From assembly GCF_026242045.1 (NCBI RefSeq), contig NZ_JAPJDO010000002.1, positions 1-64,000 on the forward strand: a stretch of DNA of 64,000 bases. Reading direction: 5' to 3'. Positions within the stretch are counted from its first letter, which is position 1. Every line of letters starts with the position of its first letter. This DNA is from Mycobacterium pinniadriaticum. Its GTDB lineage: Bacteria > Actinomycetota > Actinomycetes > Mycobacteriales > Mycobacteriaceae. Shown piece by piece: positions 1 through 8,933 of the stretch. The notes under the pieces are model-generated. The model saw nothing but the letters and a program-made list of their open reading frames with translations, was not told where the DNA came from and made no database searches. The position numbers were made by a program, and so were the translations under genes.

Positions 1-2
1 AA

Positions 3-59
3 CAACTGGAAACCTTGGGGTACAAAGTCACTCTCGAACCCCGCACCAACGCCGCCTAG
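3..59 (+). CDS. 3' end of an unidentified gene (partial)
   Basis: An open frame enters from the left edge and ends at TAG 57-59. The last 18 codons read QLETLGYKVTLEPRTNAA. The LGYKVTLEP-type ending reminds me of some transposase C-termini, but 18 residues cannot identify a family. The convergent terminator hairpin at 109-151 supports a real rightward transcript ending here. Confidence 0.4.
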   Translation, partial: QLETLGYKVTLEPRTNAA

Positions 60-108
60 CACCAGCGAGCAACCGCTCACCCAGCTTGGGTCACCCAATT
101 TTCGAGAG

Positions 109-151
109 AGACGCAAACGTCCCCGACAGTGTGTCGGGGACGTTTGCGTCT
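109..151. terminator. Perfect 20-bp stem hairpin, bidirectional terminator
   Basis: Positions 109-128 and 132-151 are exact reverse complements separated by a 3-nt loop (GTG). The hairpin lies between convergent genes and ends 8 bp before the stop codon of the leftward sulfide:quinone reductase gene. There is no U-run, as is usual for mycobacterial terminators. Its outer sequence (AGACGCAAA ... CGTCTGCT) recurs at 15237-15292. Confidence 0.8.
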
Positions 152-159
152 GCTGGCGC

Positions 160-1362
160 CTAGGCGAGACCCTTCAGCATCAGATTCCAGTACAGCCACG
201 GCAGTCCGTACTTCTTGAGATACCAGTACGGCCGGTGCGGCTTGGTGGGATCGAGAATCGGGAAAGACGGCTCCAGCCGGAGGTCGTAGTCGAACTCGGC
301 CAGCAGCATGTCGTGCGATGACGTGACGATCGGGCACGACGAATAGCCGTCGTACTCGGCCGACAACGGCCTGCCCTTGAGGTAGGCGTCGATGTTCTCG
401 ACGACCACCGGAGCCTGCTTGCGGACCGCGGCACCGGTCTTGGAGTTGGGCGTCGACCCGGCGTCGCCGAGACCGAACACGTTGGGATAGCGGACATGTT
501 GCATGGTGAACTTGTCGACATCGACGTAGCCGTTGTCATCGCCGGTGGACAGCGGACTCGTCTTGATCCAGTCCGGCGCCGACTGCCGCGGAACGACGTG
601 CAGCACGTCGTAGGCCAGCGTGCCGTCCGTTCCGCCCTCGCCCACCGCCGACAACGAGACCTTCTTCGAATCGCCGTCCACCGCGGTGACTTCCGACATC
701 GTGTGCAGCTGGATCCCGTAGTCCGCGATCACCTTGTCCAGATTGTCGGCGATCTCCGGGATGCCGAACGCCCGCGGCGTCGGGAGCACCAGGTGAACGT
801 CGATCTTGTCCAGGACGCCCTCGCGCCGCCAGTAGTCGCTGGCCAGGTAGGCGATCTTCTGTGGTGCGCCACCACACTTGATCGGTCCGGATGGCATCGT
901 GAACACCGCCGACCCCGATCGGGTGTTGCGGATGAACTCCCACGTCTTCGGCGCAAGGTCGAACTTGTAGTTCGACGAAACCCCGTTGTGCCCGAGGGCG
1001 CGTTCTAGTCCCTCGGTCCGGTTCCAGTCCAGCTGGATGCCCGGACTCACCACCAACGCGTCGTACTCATAGGTGGCGCCGTCGGCGCATGTCACCGTGT
1101 TGGCGTCCGGATCGAACGCGCTGGCGGCGTTGCGAATCCAGGTGACGCCCTTGGGCATCACCGAGGATTCCGGCCGGACCGTCGTCGAGGCTTTGGCCTG
1201 GCCGGCGCCGACGAGGGTCCACAGCGGCTGGTAGTAGTGCTGATCGTTGGGCTCGATCACGGCGACGTCGGCGTAGCCCTTGCGACGCAGGCGGGCCGCG
1301 ACCGTGATGCCGGCGGTCCCACCACCCACGATCAGGATCTGGTGCTTGGCCTTGATGGTCAT
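160..1362 (-). CDS. sqr: Sulfide:quinone oxidoreductase (SQR, eukaryote-like type)
   Basis: A FAD-dependent membrane-associated enzyme that oxidises sulfide to sulfane sulfur or persulfide and passes electrons to the quinone pool. The 400-aa product opens with a dinucleotide fold (ILIVGGGTAGITVAARL). It carries the SQR-type stretch GPIKCGGAPQK with a redox cysteine and a second cysteine in GYSSCPIVTS, followed by LLAEFDYD and an aromatic C-terminus ending YWNLMLKGLA, closely resembling mitochondrial SQOR. I chose ATG at 1362; longer upstream frames run into the previous gene. It is last in a four-gene leftward operon, 19 bp after the persulfide dioxygenase gene, which fits stepwise sulfide to persulfide to sulfite oxidation. 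The family call is strong; sulfide as substrate is inferred from motifs and operon partners. Confidence 0.88.
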   Translation of the reverse strand: MTIKAKHQILIVGGGTAGITVAARLRRKGYADVAVIEPNDQHYYQPLWTLVGAGQAKASTTVRPESSVMPKGVTWIRNAASAFDPDANTVTCADGATYEYDALVVSPGIQLDWNRTEGLERALGHNGVSSNYKFDLAPKTWEFIRNTRSGSAVFTMPSGPIKCGGAPQKIAYLASDYWRREGVLDKIDVHLVLPTPRAFGIPEIADNLDKVIADYGIQLHTMSEVTAVDGDSKKVSLSAVGEGGTDGTLAYDVLHVVPRQSAPDWIKTSPLSTGDDNGYVDVDKFTMQHVRYPNVFGLGDAGSTPNSKTGAAVRKQAPVVVENIDAYLKGRPLSAEYDGYSSCPIVTSSHDMLLAEFDYDLRLEPSFPILDPTKPHRPYWYLKKYGLPWLYWNLMLKGLA

Positions 1363-1381
1363 CTTGGTACTCCGTTTCGAT

Positions 1382-2761
1382 TCAGGCGTTCTGGACGGCT
1401 TCTTCCCAGGCGCCGTAGCCGCCGAGGACATCACTGACATCGGCGAAGCCACACTGACGAAGCAGGCTGGCCGCGACCGAGGAGCGGTAGCCGCCGGCGC
1501 AATAGACGACCGTCGGCTTGCGGGGATCGAGCTCACCGACGCGGTCGGGTAGCTGACCCACCGGGATGTTGACGGCCCCGGGGATCACCCCGGCCGCGAC
1601 CTCACCCGGGTTGCGGACGTCGACCATCTGCAACTCGGGGACGTCGGCCATCCGCTCGGACAACGCGTTGGTGGTCAGCCGGGAGGCGACCTCGACATCC
1701 CCGCGATGGGTGAACATCACCTGGTAGGGCTCGGCGAGGTAGCCGACCACGCGATCGAAGCCGATCCGGGCCAACCGGTTCTTGCCTTCCAATTCCAGAC
1801 CCGGCTCGGTCACCAGCACGATGTCAACGTCGGGCTTGACCACCGATCCGGCGAACTCGGCGTAGCGGCCTTCCAGGCCGATGTTCACCGCGCCCTTGAG
1901 GTGTCCTTGCGCGAACTCCTCGGGGGTGCGTCCGTCGACCAGCATGGCGCCGTTCTCCAGTGCGCTACGCACTTCCGAATAGGTCATCGCCGGCGGCATT
2001 TTCGTCTCGTCGAGGAGTTCGCGGTCCTTGCGATTGAGGATCGCGTCGTAGACGAAGTAGCCCGGCGCGGGCGGCTGACCCTCGGTGACGAGCTCCATGA
2101 ACGTCGCCTTGTCCGGAGCGCGCAGCGCGTAGTTGGTCTTGCGCTGCTCACCCATCGTCGACCACAGATCGGTGGACAGGTTCTTCCCGCATGCCGACCC
2201 CGCACCGTGCGCCGGGTAGACCCGGGTGGTGTCGGGCAGCGTCATCAGCTTGCCGTGCAGGGAGTCGTACAGCTTGTCGGCGAGTTCCTCGCGGGTGAAA
2301 CCGATCGAAGCGAGCAGGTCGGGACGGCCGACGTCGCCGATGAACAGCGTGTCACCGGTGAGCACGCCGTAGGGCACATCGTCGCCGGCGCGTTCGTAGA
2401 TCACGATGCTCAGCGACTCGGGGGTGTGGCCGGGGGTGTGCCGGAATTCCAGCTGCACCTCGCCCAGCGAATAGCGCTCACCGTCGTCGACGGGCATGAA
2501 GTCGAATTCCGGTTTGGCCACCGAGGAGTAGACAATCCTCGCTCCGGTCGCCTTCGCCAGCTCCAGGTGACCGGAGAGGAAGTCGGCATGGAAGTGGGTC
2601 TCGATGACGAGCTCGATCTTCATGCCGAGTTCGTTGGCGTCGGCGATGTACTCCGACACGTCGCGCTGAGGGTCGATCACGACCGCGCGGCCGGTGGTCT
2701 CGTCGCCGATCAGGTAGGACGCATGCGACAGGCAGTCCAGGTAGTACTGGTTGAACTTCAT
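1382..2761 (-). CDS. Persulfide dioxygenase-rhodanese fusion (CstB-like)
   Basis: A 459-aa protein of three modules. Residues 1-240 form a metallo-beta-lactamase fold with HFHADFLSGH at 56-65 and HTPGHTPES, the arrangement of ETHE1/CstB non-heme-iron persulfide dioxygenases (HxHxDF instead of HxHxDH). A first rhodanese-like module (about 265-350) has no cysteine at the active-site loop (VTEPGLELEG) and is probably a pseudo-rhodanese. A second one (about 370-455) has the catalytic loop CAGGYRS with Cys421. This order matches Staphylococcus aureus CstB, which oxidises low-molecular-weight persulfides and releases thiosulfate. It lies 42 bp after the regulator gene and 19 bp before sqr. Confidence 0.9.
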   Translation of the reverse strand: MKFNQYYLDCLSHASYLIGDETTGRAVVIDPQRDVSEYIADANELGMKIELVIETHFHADFLSGHLELAKATGARIVYSSVAKPEFDFMPVDDGERYSLGEVQLEFRHTPGHTPESLSIVIYERAGDDVPYGVLTGDTLFIGDVGRPDLLASIGFTREELADKLYDSLHGKLMTLPDTTRVYPAHGAGSACGKNLSTDLWSTMGEQRKTNYALRAPDKATFMELVTEGQPPAPGYFVYDAILNRKDRELLDETKMPPAMTYSEVRSALENGAMLVDGRTPEEFAQGHLKGAVNIGLEGRYAEFAGSVVKPDVDIVLVTEPGLELEGKNRLARIGFDRVVGYLAEPYQVMFTHRGDVEVASRLTTNALSERMADVPELQMVDVRNPGEVAAGVIPGAVNIPVGQLPDRVGELDPRKPTVVYCAGGYRSSVAASLLRQCGFADVSDVLGGYGAWEEAVQNA

Positions 2762-2803
2762 CGGAGTTTCCCTTCTGTGTGGTTCTCTGTGTGGTTTGTC
2801 AGA

Positions 2804-3986
<1,183 letters not shown>

Positions 3987-4007
3987 CGTCCGTTCATCGA
4001 GTCCGAT

Positions 4008-4023
4008 ATACCCATGGGGGTAT
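4008..4023 (-). promoter_or_regulatory. CstR/CsoR-type operator, site 1
   Basis: ATACCC-ATGG-GGGTAT: perfect 6-bp inverted arms around a 4-bp spacer, 22 bp upstream of the exporter start. The A/T-rich flank with a C-tract/G-tract core is the operator type bound by CsoR-family repressors, and a CstR-type gene is in the operon. Confidence 0.8.
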
Positions 4024-4040
4024 GCTCCCTTGAACACTAC

Positions 4041-4056
4041 ATACCCCCATAGGTAT
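4041..4056 (-). promoter_or_regulatory. CstR/CsoR-type operator, site 2
   Basis: On the opposite strand this site reads ATACCTATGGGGGTAT, 15 of 16 bases identical to site 1, so the two sites face each other with centres 33 bp (about three helical turns) apart. They probably flank or overlap the operon promoter. Confidence 0.77.
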
Positions 4057-4130
4057 ATGCAAGGGTCCTGCGTCACATTCCCGTGAATCGCGGTCTAGCT
4101 GCTAAAACGACCGTCGGTCAGCGGTCGGCG

Positions 4131-5915
4131 TCAGGCAGTTGCCGAGGGCGCGGCCGGCCCCGGTTCCGGGTGCAACCGAGACAGCACCGTCTCGTAGGTC
4201 ACCCAGCCGATGAGCGAGGTCCGGTCGGAATCCAGTACCGGCAAGCCGGTGCCGCCGCGCCCCTTCAGCGCGTTGAGGACATCCCTGACCTTGGCGTCGG
4301 CGCCGATGGTCGTCGCCGGTTGGACTAGGTCCGAGATGACGGGCGGCGCATTCGCGCCTTCGAGCGCCTCGGCGACGTCCTGGGCGGCGACACAACCCGC
4401 GTAGCGTCCGTCACCGGTCACCACCGGGAGCATCCCGAATGCCGTGTCCGCCAGCGCCTTCGCCGCGGCACCCAGCGAACAGTCGACCGCCAGCGGATCG
4501 GGAGCGGGGACGGCGAGATCGGCCGCACGCAGGTCGGGCAACTCCGGGGGTGGTCTGTCGAGATCGATGCCGCGGCGCCACAGCTTGGCGGTGTAAATGG
4601 TGTCTTTGGACAGCAGGTGGCCGGTGCCCGCGGCCATCACCACCGCCGCCATGAGCGGCAGGATGATCGAATACTCACCGGTGAGCTCGAACAGGATCAC
4701 GACCGCGGTGATCGGTGCCCGGGTCGCGCCGCCCAGCGCGGCGCCCATGCCGATCAGTCCGTACGCGCCCGCGGACTCGGTGACGCCGGGGAACAGGTCG
4801 TGGGCGATCGTCCCGAACGCTGTGCCGGCCATCGCGCCGATGAACAGTGTCGGGGCGAACACTCCGCCCGAGCCGCCGATCCCGATGGTGAGGCTGGTCG
4901 CGAACATCTTGCCGACCATCAACAGCACCAGCATGCCGATCAAGTAGTGACCCTCGACCGCGTTCTCCAGCACCGGATAGCCCACGCCGTACATCTGCGG
5001 CAGCGCCAACAGAACCGCACCCAGCAGCAGACCACCGACGGCCGGCCTGGCCCATTCCGGTCCGCGCCAGAGCCAGTCGCAGGCGTCTTCGACCAGGTAG
5101 AGAATCTTCGAGAACGCCACGCCGACCACGCCGACGGCGATGCCGAGCACCACGTACAGCAGGTACTCGGTCGGGCTGCGGACGGCGAACGACGGCAGCG
5201 ACAGGAACGGATGGTTGCCCAGCATCGCCCGCCCGACGACGTCGGCGGCGACACTCGACAACACGACGGCGCCAAACGATTGGGCGGCGAAGTCGCGGAG
5301 AATGAGTTCCATCGCGAAGAACGGACCGGCCAGCGGCGCGTTGAAGGTCGCCGAGATACCGGCCGCCGCCCCGCACGCCACCAAGAGCCGGACGCGTGAG
5401 ACGTCGAGCCGAAGGATCTGCGCCACGGTGGAACCGGCGGCCGAGCCGATCTGGACGATCGGTCCCTCGCGGCCGACCGATCCGCCGCCGCCGATGCACA
5501 ATGCCGAGGCCAGCGCTTTGACCAAGGTGACCTGCGGTGCGATTCGTCCGCCCTTGTGACTGACCGCGTACATCACCTCCGGCACGCCGTGCCCGCGCGC
5601 CTCGGGCGCGAAGTGATGCACGATGGGGCCGTATACCGCCCCGGCGACCACCGGGGCCAAGAGCAGAAACCAGACACCCAGCCACGGCCAGTGCGTGCTC
5701 GGAATCCTGCCCAGGCCGGAGTAATCCTCATACCCGGTGAACATCCGGGTGAAGAAGGTGATCAGGAATCGGAATCCGACGGCGCCCAGGCCGGTCACCG
5801 CGCCGACGGCGATGGCGAGCGCCACCAGCGCCGACGTGCTGCCCCGAAGCCAGCTGACCCACTGTGCGCGTCTCGGCACCGGGATCCGGCGCGGCATTCC
5901 GAGACGATCATTCAC
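4131..5915 (-). CDS. ClC-family chloride channel/transporter with C-terminal CBS pair
   Basis: An integral membrane ClC protein of about 594 aa. The three signature loops are visible: GHGVPEVMYAV (GxGIPE type), GSVGREGPIVQIG with the gating glutamate, and GGSGGVFAPTLFIG. The gating Glu suggests Cl-/H+ exchange or proton-gated conduction, but the sequence alone does not decide. The last ~130 residues contain two CBS-type repeats, usually nucleotide-binding regulatory modules. The start is uncertain: GTG 5915, ATG 5897 and ATG 5939 are in frame, and the last lies inside the palindrome at 5920-5944, which makes it unlikely. It appears monocistronic. Confidence 0.88.
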   Translation of the reverse strand: MNDRLGMPRRIPVPRRAQWVSWLRGSTSALVALAIAVGAVTGLGAVGFRFLITFFTRMFTGYEDYSGLGRIPSTHWPWLGVWFLLLAPVVAGAVYGPIVHHFAPEARGHGVPEVMYAVSHKGGRIAPQVTLVKALASALCIGGGGSVGREGPIVQIGSAAGSTVAQILRLDVSRVRLLVACGAAAGISATFNAPLAGPFFAMELILRDFAAQSFGAVVLSSVAADVVGRAMLGNHPFLSLPSFAVRSPTEYLLYVVLGIAVGVVGVAFSKILYLVEDACDWLWRGPEWARPAVGGLLLGAVLLALPQMYGVGYPVLENAVEGHYLIGMLVLLMVGKMFATSLTIGIGGSGGVFAPTLFIGAMAGTAFGTIAHDLFPGVTESAGAYGLIGMGAALGGATRAPITAVVILFELTGEYSIILPLMAAVVMAAGTGHLLSKDTIYTAKLWRRGIDLDRPPPELPDLRAADLAVPAPDPLAVDCSLGAAAKALADTAFGMLPVVTGDGRYAGCVAAQDVAEALEGANAPPVISDLVQPATTIGADAKVRDVLNALKGRGGTGLPVLDSDRTSLIGWVTYETVLSRLHPEPGPAAPSATA

Positions 5916-5919
5916 TATC

Positions 5920-5944
5920 GCAGTATGCAATAGTTGCATACTGC
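5920..5944. promoter_or_regulatory. 25-bp palindrome, probable repressor operator
   Basis: GCAGTATGCAA, 3-nt spacer TAG, TTGCATACTGC: 11-bp perfect arms. It sits immediately upstream of the ClC start region and would cover its promoter. No regulator gene is adjacent, so the binding protein is unknown. Confidence 0.6.
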
Positions 5945-6191
5945 ATGAGTGATCGGGTTCCCGCCGAGACCCTCACGTCCACATCGACCACCTGCCGGAT
6001 TTCCGGTTCACCAACACCGGTCCACTGATCGTCACCCGCAACACCCCCTGAATGAACACGCCCTCGCCGAACGCTGAGCACACCCCGCAAGATCACTGTC
6101 TCAACACGATTCAGCAAAGTCTGGTGCGGTTGTCCGGCAGCCGTGCGAGGCTTCAGCGCACGGACCCGATTCAATGGCGAAGGGTTGACCC
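5945..6191. other. Intergenic region with a possible rightward ORF remnant
   Basis: ATG 5945 abuts the palindrome and opens a 27-codon frame starting MSDRVPAE. After a presumed frame change the sequence reads PHVHIDHLPDFRFTNTG and ends at a TGA near 6051. This may be a short remnant of a decayed divergent gene. The remaining ~140 bp up to aqpZ show nothing I recognise. Confidence 0.25.
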
Positions 6192-6944
6192 ATGACCGCT
6201 CCCACGATGGCGCACCGGCTGGCCGCGGAATTCGTCGGCACGTTCCTGTTGGTATTCGGCGGTTGCGGCGCAGCCGTTTTCGCCGCTAGCCCCGGCGGCG
6301 GGAAGGGAATCGGCTTCTCCGGGGTAGCACTGGCTTTCGGCCTGACGGTGCTCGCCGGCGTGTATGCGTTCGGCACGATCTCGGGCGGGCATTTCAACCC
6401 GGCCGTGACATTGGGTGCCGCCCTGGCCAGGCGGGTGGAATGGAAGGCGCTGCCTGGCTATTGGGCGATCCAGGTCATCGGCGGTCTCGCCGCCGGCGCG
6501 ATGATCTATTGGATCGCCAGCGGTCGTCCGGAATTCACGCCGACCGGTCACATGGCGGCCAATGGCTACGGCGAGCACTCCCCGTTCGGCTACTCGCTGG
6601 CTGCCGTGGTGATCGCCGAAACACTGCTCACCTTCCTGTTCCTGATGGTCATTCTCGGCGCAACCGATGACCGGGCCCCAAAGGGGTTCGCCGGCTTGGC
6701 GATCGGTCTGATGCTCACGCTGATCCACCTGGTGTCGATCCCGATTTCGAACACGTCGGTCAACCCGGCGCGCTCGACGGGGGTCGCGTTCTTCAACGGC
6801 GCCGGCGCCCCAGCCCAGCTATGGGTGTTCTGGCTGGCGCCGCTCGTCGGTGCGGCGCTGGCCGGAGTTCTGTACCCACTGCTGTTCGGCCGTGGCGAAG
6901 AGCTGGCGGACCGGCCGGTGCGCGACGCCGCCTTGGAGTCCTGA
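6192..6944 (+). CDS. aqpZ: Aquaporin Z (water channel)
   Basis: A 250-aa major intrinsic protein with six membrane segments and both half-helix signatures, GGHFNPAVT (NPA at 69-71) and SVNPARS (NPA at 191-193). The aromatic/Arg filter shows His179, Thr188 and Arg194, the pattern of E. coli AqpZ and of orthodox water channels rather than glycerol facilitators. The start follows a weak GAAGGG; MAHRL six codons later is an alternative. It stands alone between the ClC gene and dps and converges on dps with a 5-bp gap. Confidence 0.92.
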   Translation: MTAPTMAHRLAAEFVGTFLLVFGGCGAAVFAASPGGGKGIGFSGVALAFGLTVLAGVYAFGTISGGHFNPAVTLGAALARRVEWKALPGYWAIQVIGGLAAGAMIYWIASGRPEFTPTGHMAANGYGEHSPFGYSLAAVVIAETLLTFLFLMVILGATDDRAPKGFAGLAIGLMLTLIHLVSIPISNTSVNPARSTGVAFFNGAGAPAQLWVFWLAPLVGAALAGVLYPLLFGRGEELADRPVRDAALES

Positions 6945-6949
6945 GGAGA

Positions 6950-7492
6950 TCAGCGCGCGGCGCCGGCGGCATCCTTCTCCGTCGATGCGCCCGCGTGCGC
7001 CAGTGCGCCACCGGCGTTCTCGAGATGTGCCCGCACGAACCACTGGAACTTCTCCAGTTCGGCGGCATGGCCGATGAGGATGTCCTGCGTCACCGGATCG
7101 AGGTCCTCGGTGGCAGCGATGCCCTTGCGGACGTCCTCGATGACGCCGTCATAGACCAGATCGACGGCCGCGAGATGTGCCTGGACGGTGTCCCGACCCA
7201 CCGAATAGTCGTCCCACGTGCGGTCCTTGAGGATCGCACCCGGGGTGCCCTGCGGCGACCCGCCGAGCGTGGCGATCCGCTCGGCGACCTCGTCGGCGTA
7301 GCCGCGGACCAGCTCGACCTGCGGGTCGATCATCTCGTGCACACCGATGAAATTGGGGCCCACGACATTCCAGTGCACATGCTTGAGAGTCAGGTGCAGG
7401 TCGTTGTAGGTGCTCAACTGCCGTTGCAGGAGATCGGTGACCTTGCGGCTGTTATCTTGCGACATTCCGGGGACAGTGAACTTGGAACCCAT
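6950..7492 (-). CDS. dps: Dps, DNA-binding ferritin-like protein
   Basis: A 180-aa starvation-induced mini-ferritin that oxidises and stores iron and shields DNA. The ferroxidase-site helix signatures are present: HVHWNVVGPNFIGVHEMID followed by YADEVAERI. The Lys/Arg-containing C-terminal tail resembles mycobacterial Dps1, whose tail binds DNA. ATG 7492 was chosen because AGGAG lies 8 nt upstream; a longer frame to 7531 crosses the predicted promoter. A SigF-type promoter lies 38-64 bp upstream, consistent with stationary-phase and general-stress induction. Confidence 0.93.
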   Translation of the reverse strand: MGSKFTVPGMSQDNSRKVTDLLQRQLSTYNDLHLTLKHVHWNVVGPNFIGVHEMIDPQVELVRGYADEVAERIATLGGSPQGTPGAILKDRTWDDYSVGRDTVQAHLAAVDLVYDGVIEDVRKGIAATEDLDPVTQDILIGHAAELEKFQWFVRAHLENAGGALAHAGASTEKDAAGAAR

Positions 7493-7529
7493 CAATCGCT
7501 CCTTTCGCAGTCGTACGTCATGACGGCGC

Positions 7530-7556
7530 ATACCCGGGTTGCCGTTCGGGTAATCC
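7530..7556 (-). promoter_or_regulatory. SigF-type promoter of dps
   Basis: Leftward, the sequence reads GGATT, 16 nt, GGGTAT, an exact fit to the mycobacterial SigF consensus (GGWWT-N16/17-GGGTAY). The -10 hexamer occupies 7535-7530, giving a predicted 5' UTR of about 30 nt before ATG 7492. Confidence 0.72.
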
Positions 7557-7565
7557 GGGGAGCGG

Positions 7566-8489
7566 TCACAAACTGCTGATCCGCTGAACCGGCAGCCGGG
7601 CGCCGCGACGCGGTTCGTAGGCCAGACCGCTGGCCTCGAGCATCCGTACGACGCGATACCGGTGCGGGCGCATCGGCTCGAGTAACTCGACCATGCCGGC
7701 GTCGTCGACCGGCCGGCCGATCAGTGTCCAGCCGATCATCTTCGAGATGTGGTAGTCGCCGATCGACAACGCATCGGCGTCACCGAGCGCCCGCTGCGCG
7801 GTTTCCGCCGCCGTCCACACGCCGACACCCGGAAGTGTGGCGAGGGCTTCGCGCGCCTCGGCGGCGTCGCGACCCGTCAGCCGCTCCAGCCCGGCCGCCC
7901 GCTGAGCACATCCGACGACCGTGCGGGCGCGGCCGGGGTCGACGTTGGCGCGGTGGAACTCCCAGGACGGGATCCGCCGCCACACCTCGGCCGACGGCGG
8001 CACCCGCATCCGCGCGGGAGCCGGGCCCGGCGCCGGGCCACCGAACTTGGTGACCAGCAACCGCCAGGCGCGAAACGCGTCGGCACCGGGAACCCGCTGC
8101 TCGATCACCGCGGGGATCAGCGCCTCCAAGACCCGCCCGGTGCGGCCCAGTCGCAGATGTGGGACCCGACCCGCGGCGGCCTGGACCACCGGGTGCTGGG
8201 GGCGGAAGTCACCCGCATCGTCGTCGGCGCCCAGCATCGCGGGCAACGCGTCGACGAACTCCTCGGCACCCTCGCCCCAGGCCTGGCAGCCGACGGCATC
8301 GGGGGCAACGCGGTGGATCCGGGCGGTGACCGGGCCGCTGGCCTGCAGGCTGGTCCGCCAGATCGCCCGCTCGCCGTCGAGTTGGTAGCACGGATCGCCG
8401 GGGCCCCGGCGGTGCGGCGCCAGCGTCAGCCCTGGGCTCACCGGGCCGGGGAAGGTCAGTGTGCGCTCCCAGCACGGACTCGGGGGCAC
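7566..8489 (-). CDS. HhH-GPD DNA glycosylase (3-methyladenine glycosylase II-like)
   Basis: A 307-aa protein whose C-terminal half has the helix-hairpin-helix and Gly/Pro-Asp signature LATLPGVGVWTAAE followed about 20 residues later by the catalytic-Asp region SIGDYHISK. The family excises alkylated bases (AlkA type). The N-terminal ~130 residues are less conserved and fit the AlkA-like N-domain. The gene starts 5 bp after the DUF427 gene stop, so the two are probably co-transcribed. Substrate is not predictable. Confidence 0.82.
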   Translation of the reverse strand: MPPSPCWERTLTFPGPVSPGLTLAPHRRGPGDPCYQLDGERAIWRTSLQASGPVTARIHRVAPDAVGCQAWGEGAEEFVDALPAMLGADDDAGDFRPQHPVVQAAAGRVPHLRLGRTGRVLEALIPAVIEQRVPGADAFRAWRLLVTKFGGPAPGPAPARMRVPPSAEVWRRIPSWEFHRANVDPGRARTVVGCAQRAAGLERLTGRDAAEAREALATLPGVGVWTAAETAQRALGDADALSIGDYHISKMIGWTLIGRPVDDAGMVELLEPMRPHRYRVVRMLEASGLAYEPRRGARLPVQRISSL

Positions 8490-8493
8490 CGGG

Positions 8494-8871
8494 TCAGTCC
8501 GGGTTGACGGTGATGTCGGCCTTGTTCGGATAGAAGGCCACGTGCCCGGCGATCGCCGCGACCGCCGGATAGGGCTCGTCGTAGGTCCAGATCGCGTCCT
8601 CGACCGTGGCGCCCGCGGTGGTGACGGTGTAGTAGCCGGCCTCCCCCTTGTACGGGCAGTAGGTGTGGGTGTCGGTGCGGGTCAGGACGGCGGGGTCGAC
8701 GTCACCGATCGGGATGTACTGGACGACCGGATAGGTGGATTCGGCCAGGCCGAGCGCGGCGCGGGTGTCGGCGACGAGTTCACCGTTGACCCGCACCCGC
8801 ACGCGGCCCTCGGTCGGCGTGATCGTGATCGGGTGCTCGGCTGTCGGCTGCTTGATCTCTCGTGTGGTCAT
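8494..8871 (-). CDS. DUF427 domain protein
   Basis: A 125-aa single-domain protein with the DUF427 hallmarks: RVRVRVNGELVADTRAAL near the N-terminus, CPYKGEAGYYTV with a conserved cysteine, and the C-terminal VAFYPNKADI. It is a small beta-rich fold of unknown biochemical role, common in actinobacteria. ATG 8871 was chosen; the longer frame is antisense overlap. It is the first gene of a likely two-gene unit with the downstream glycosylase. Confidence 0.85.
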   Translation of the reverse strand: MTTREIKQPTAEHPITITPTEGRVRVRVNGELVADTRAALGLAESTYPVVQYIPIGDVDPAVLTRTDTHTYCPYKGEAGYYTVTTAGATVEDAIWTYDEPYPAVAAIAGHVAFYPNKADITVNPD

Positions 8872-8933
8872 GGGTGTTCCTCCTGCGCGTCGCGGTAGTC
8901 GATGCAACACCGTCTGGCACCCATGATTCCCGA

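Noticed and set aside
3..59. Left-edge insertion sequence
   Set aside because: The 18-residue tail is vaguely transposase-like, but no terminal inverted repeat or target duplication is visible at 60-160.
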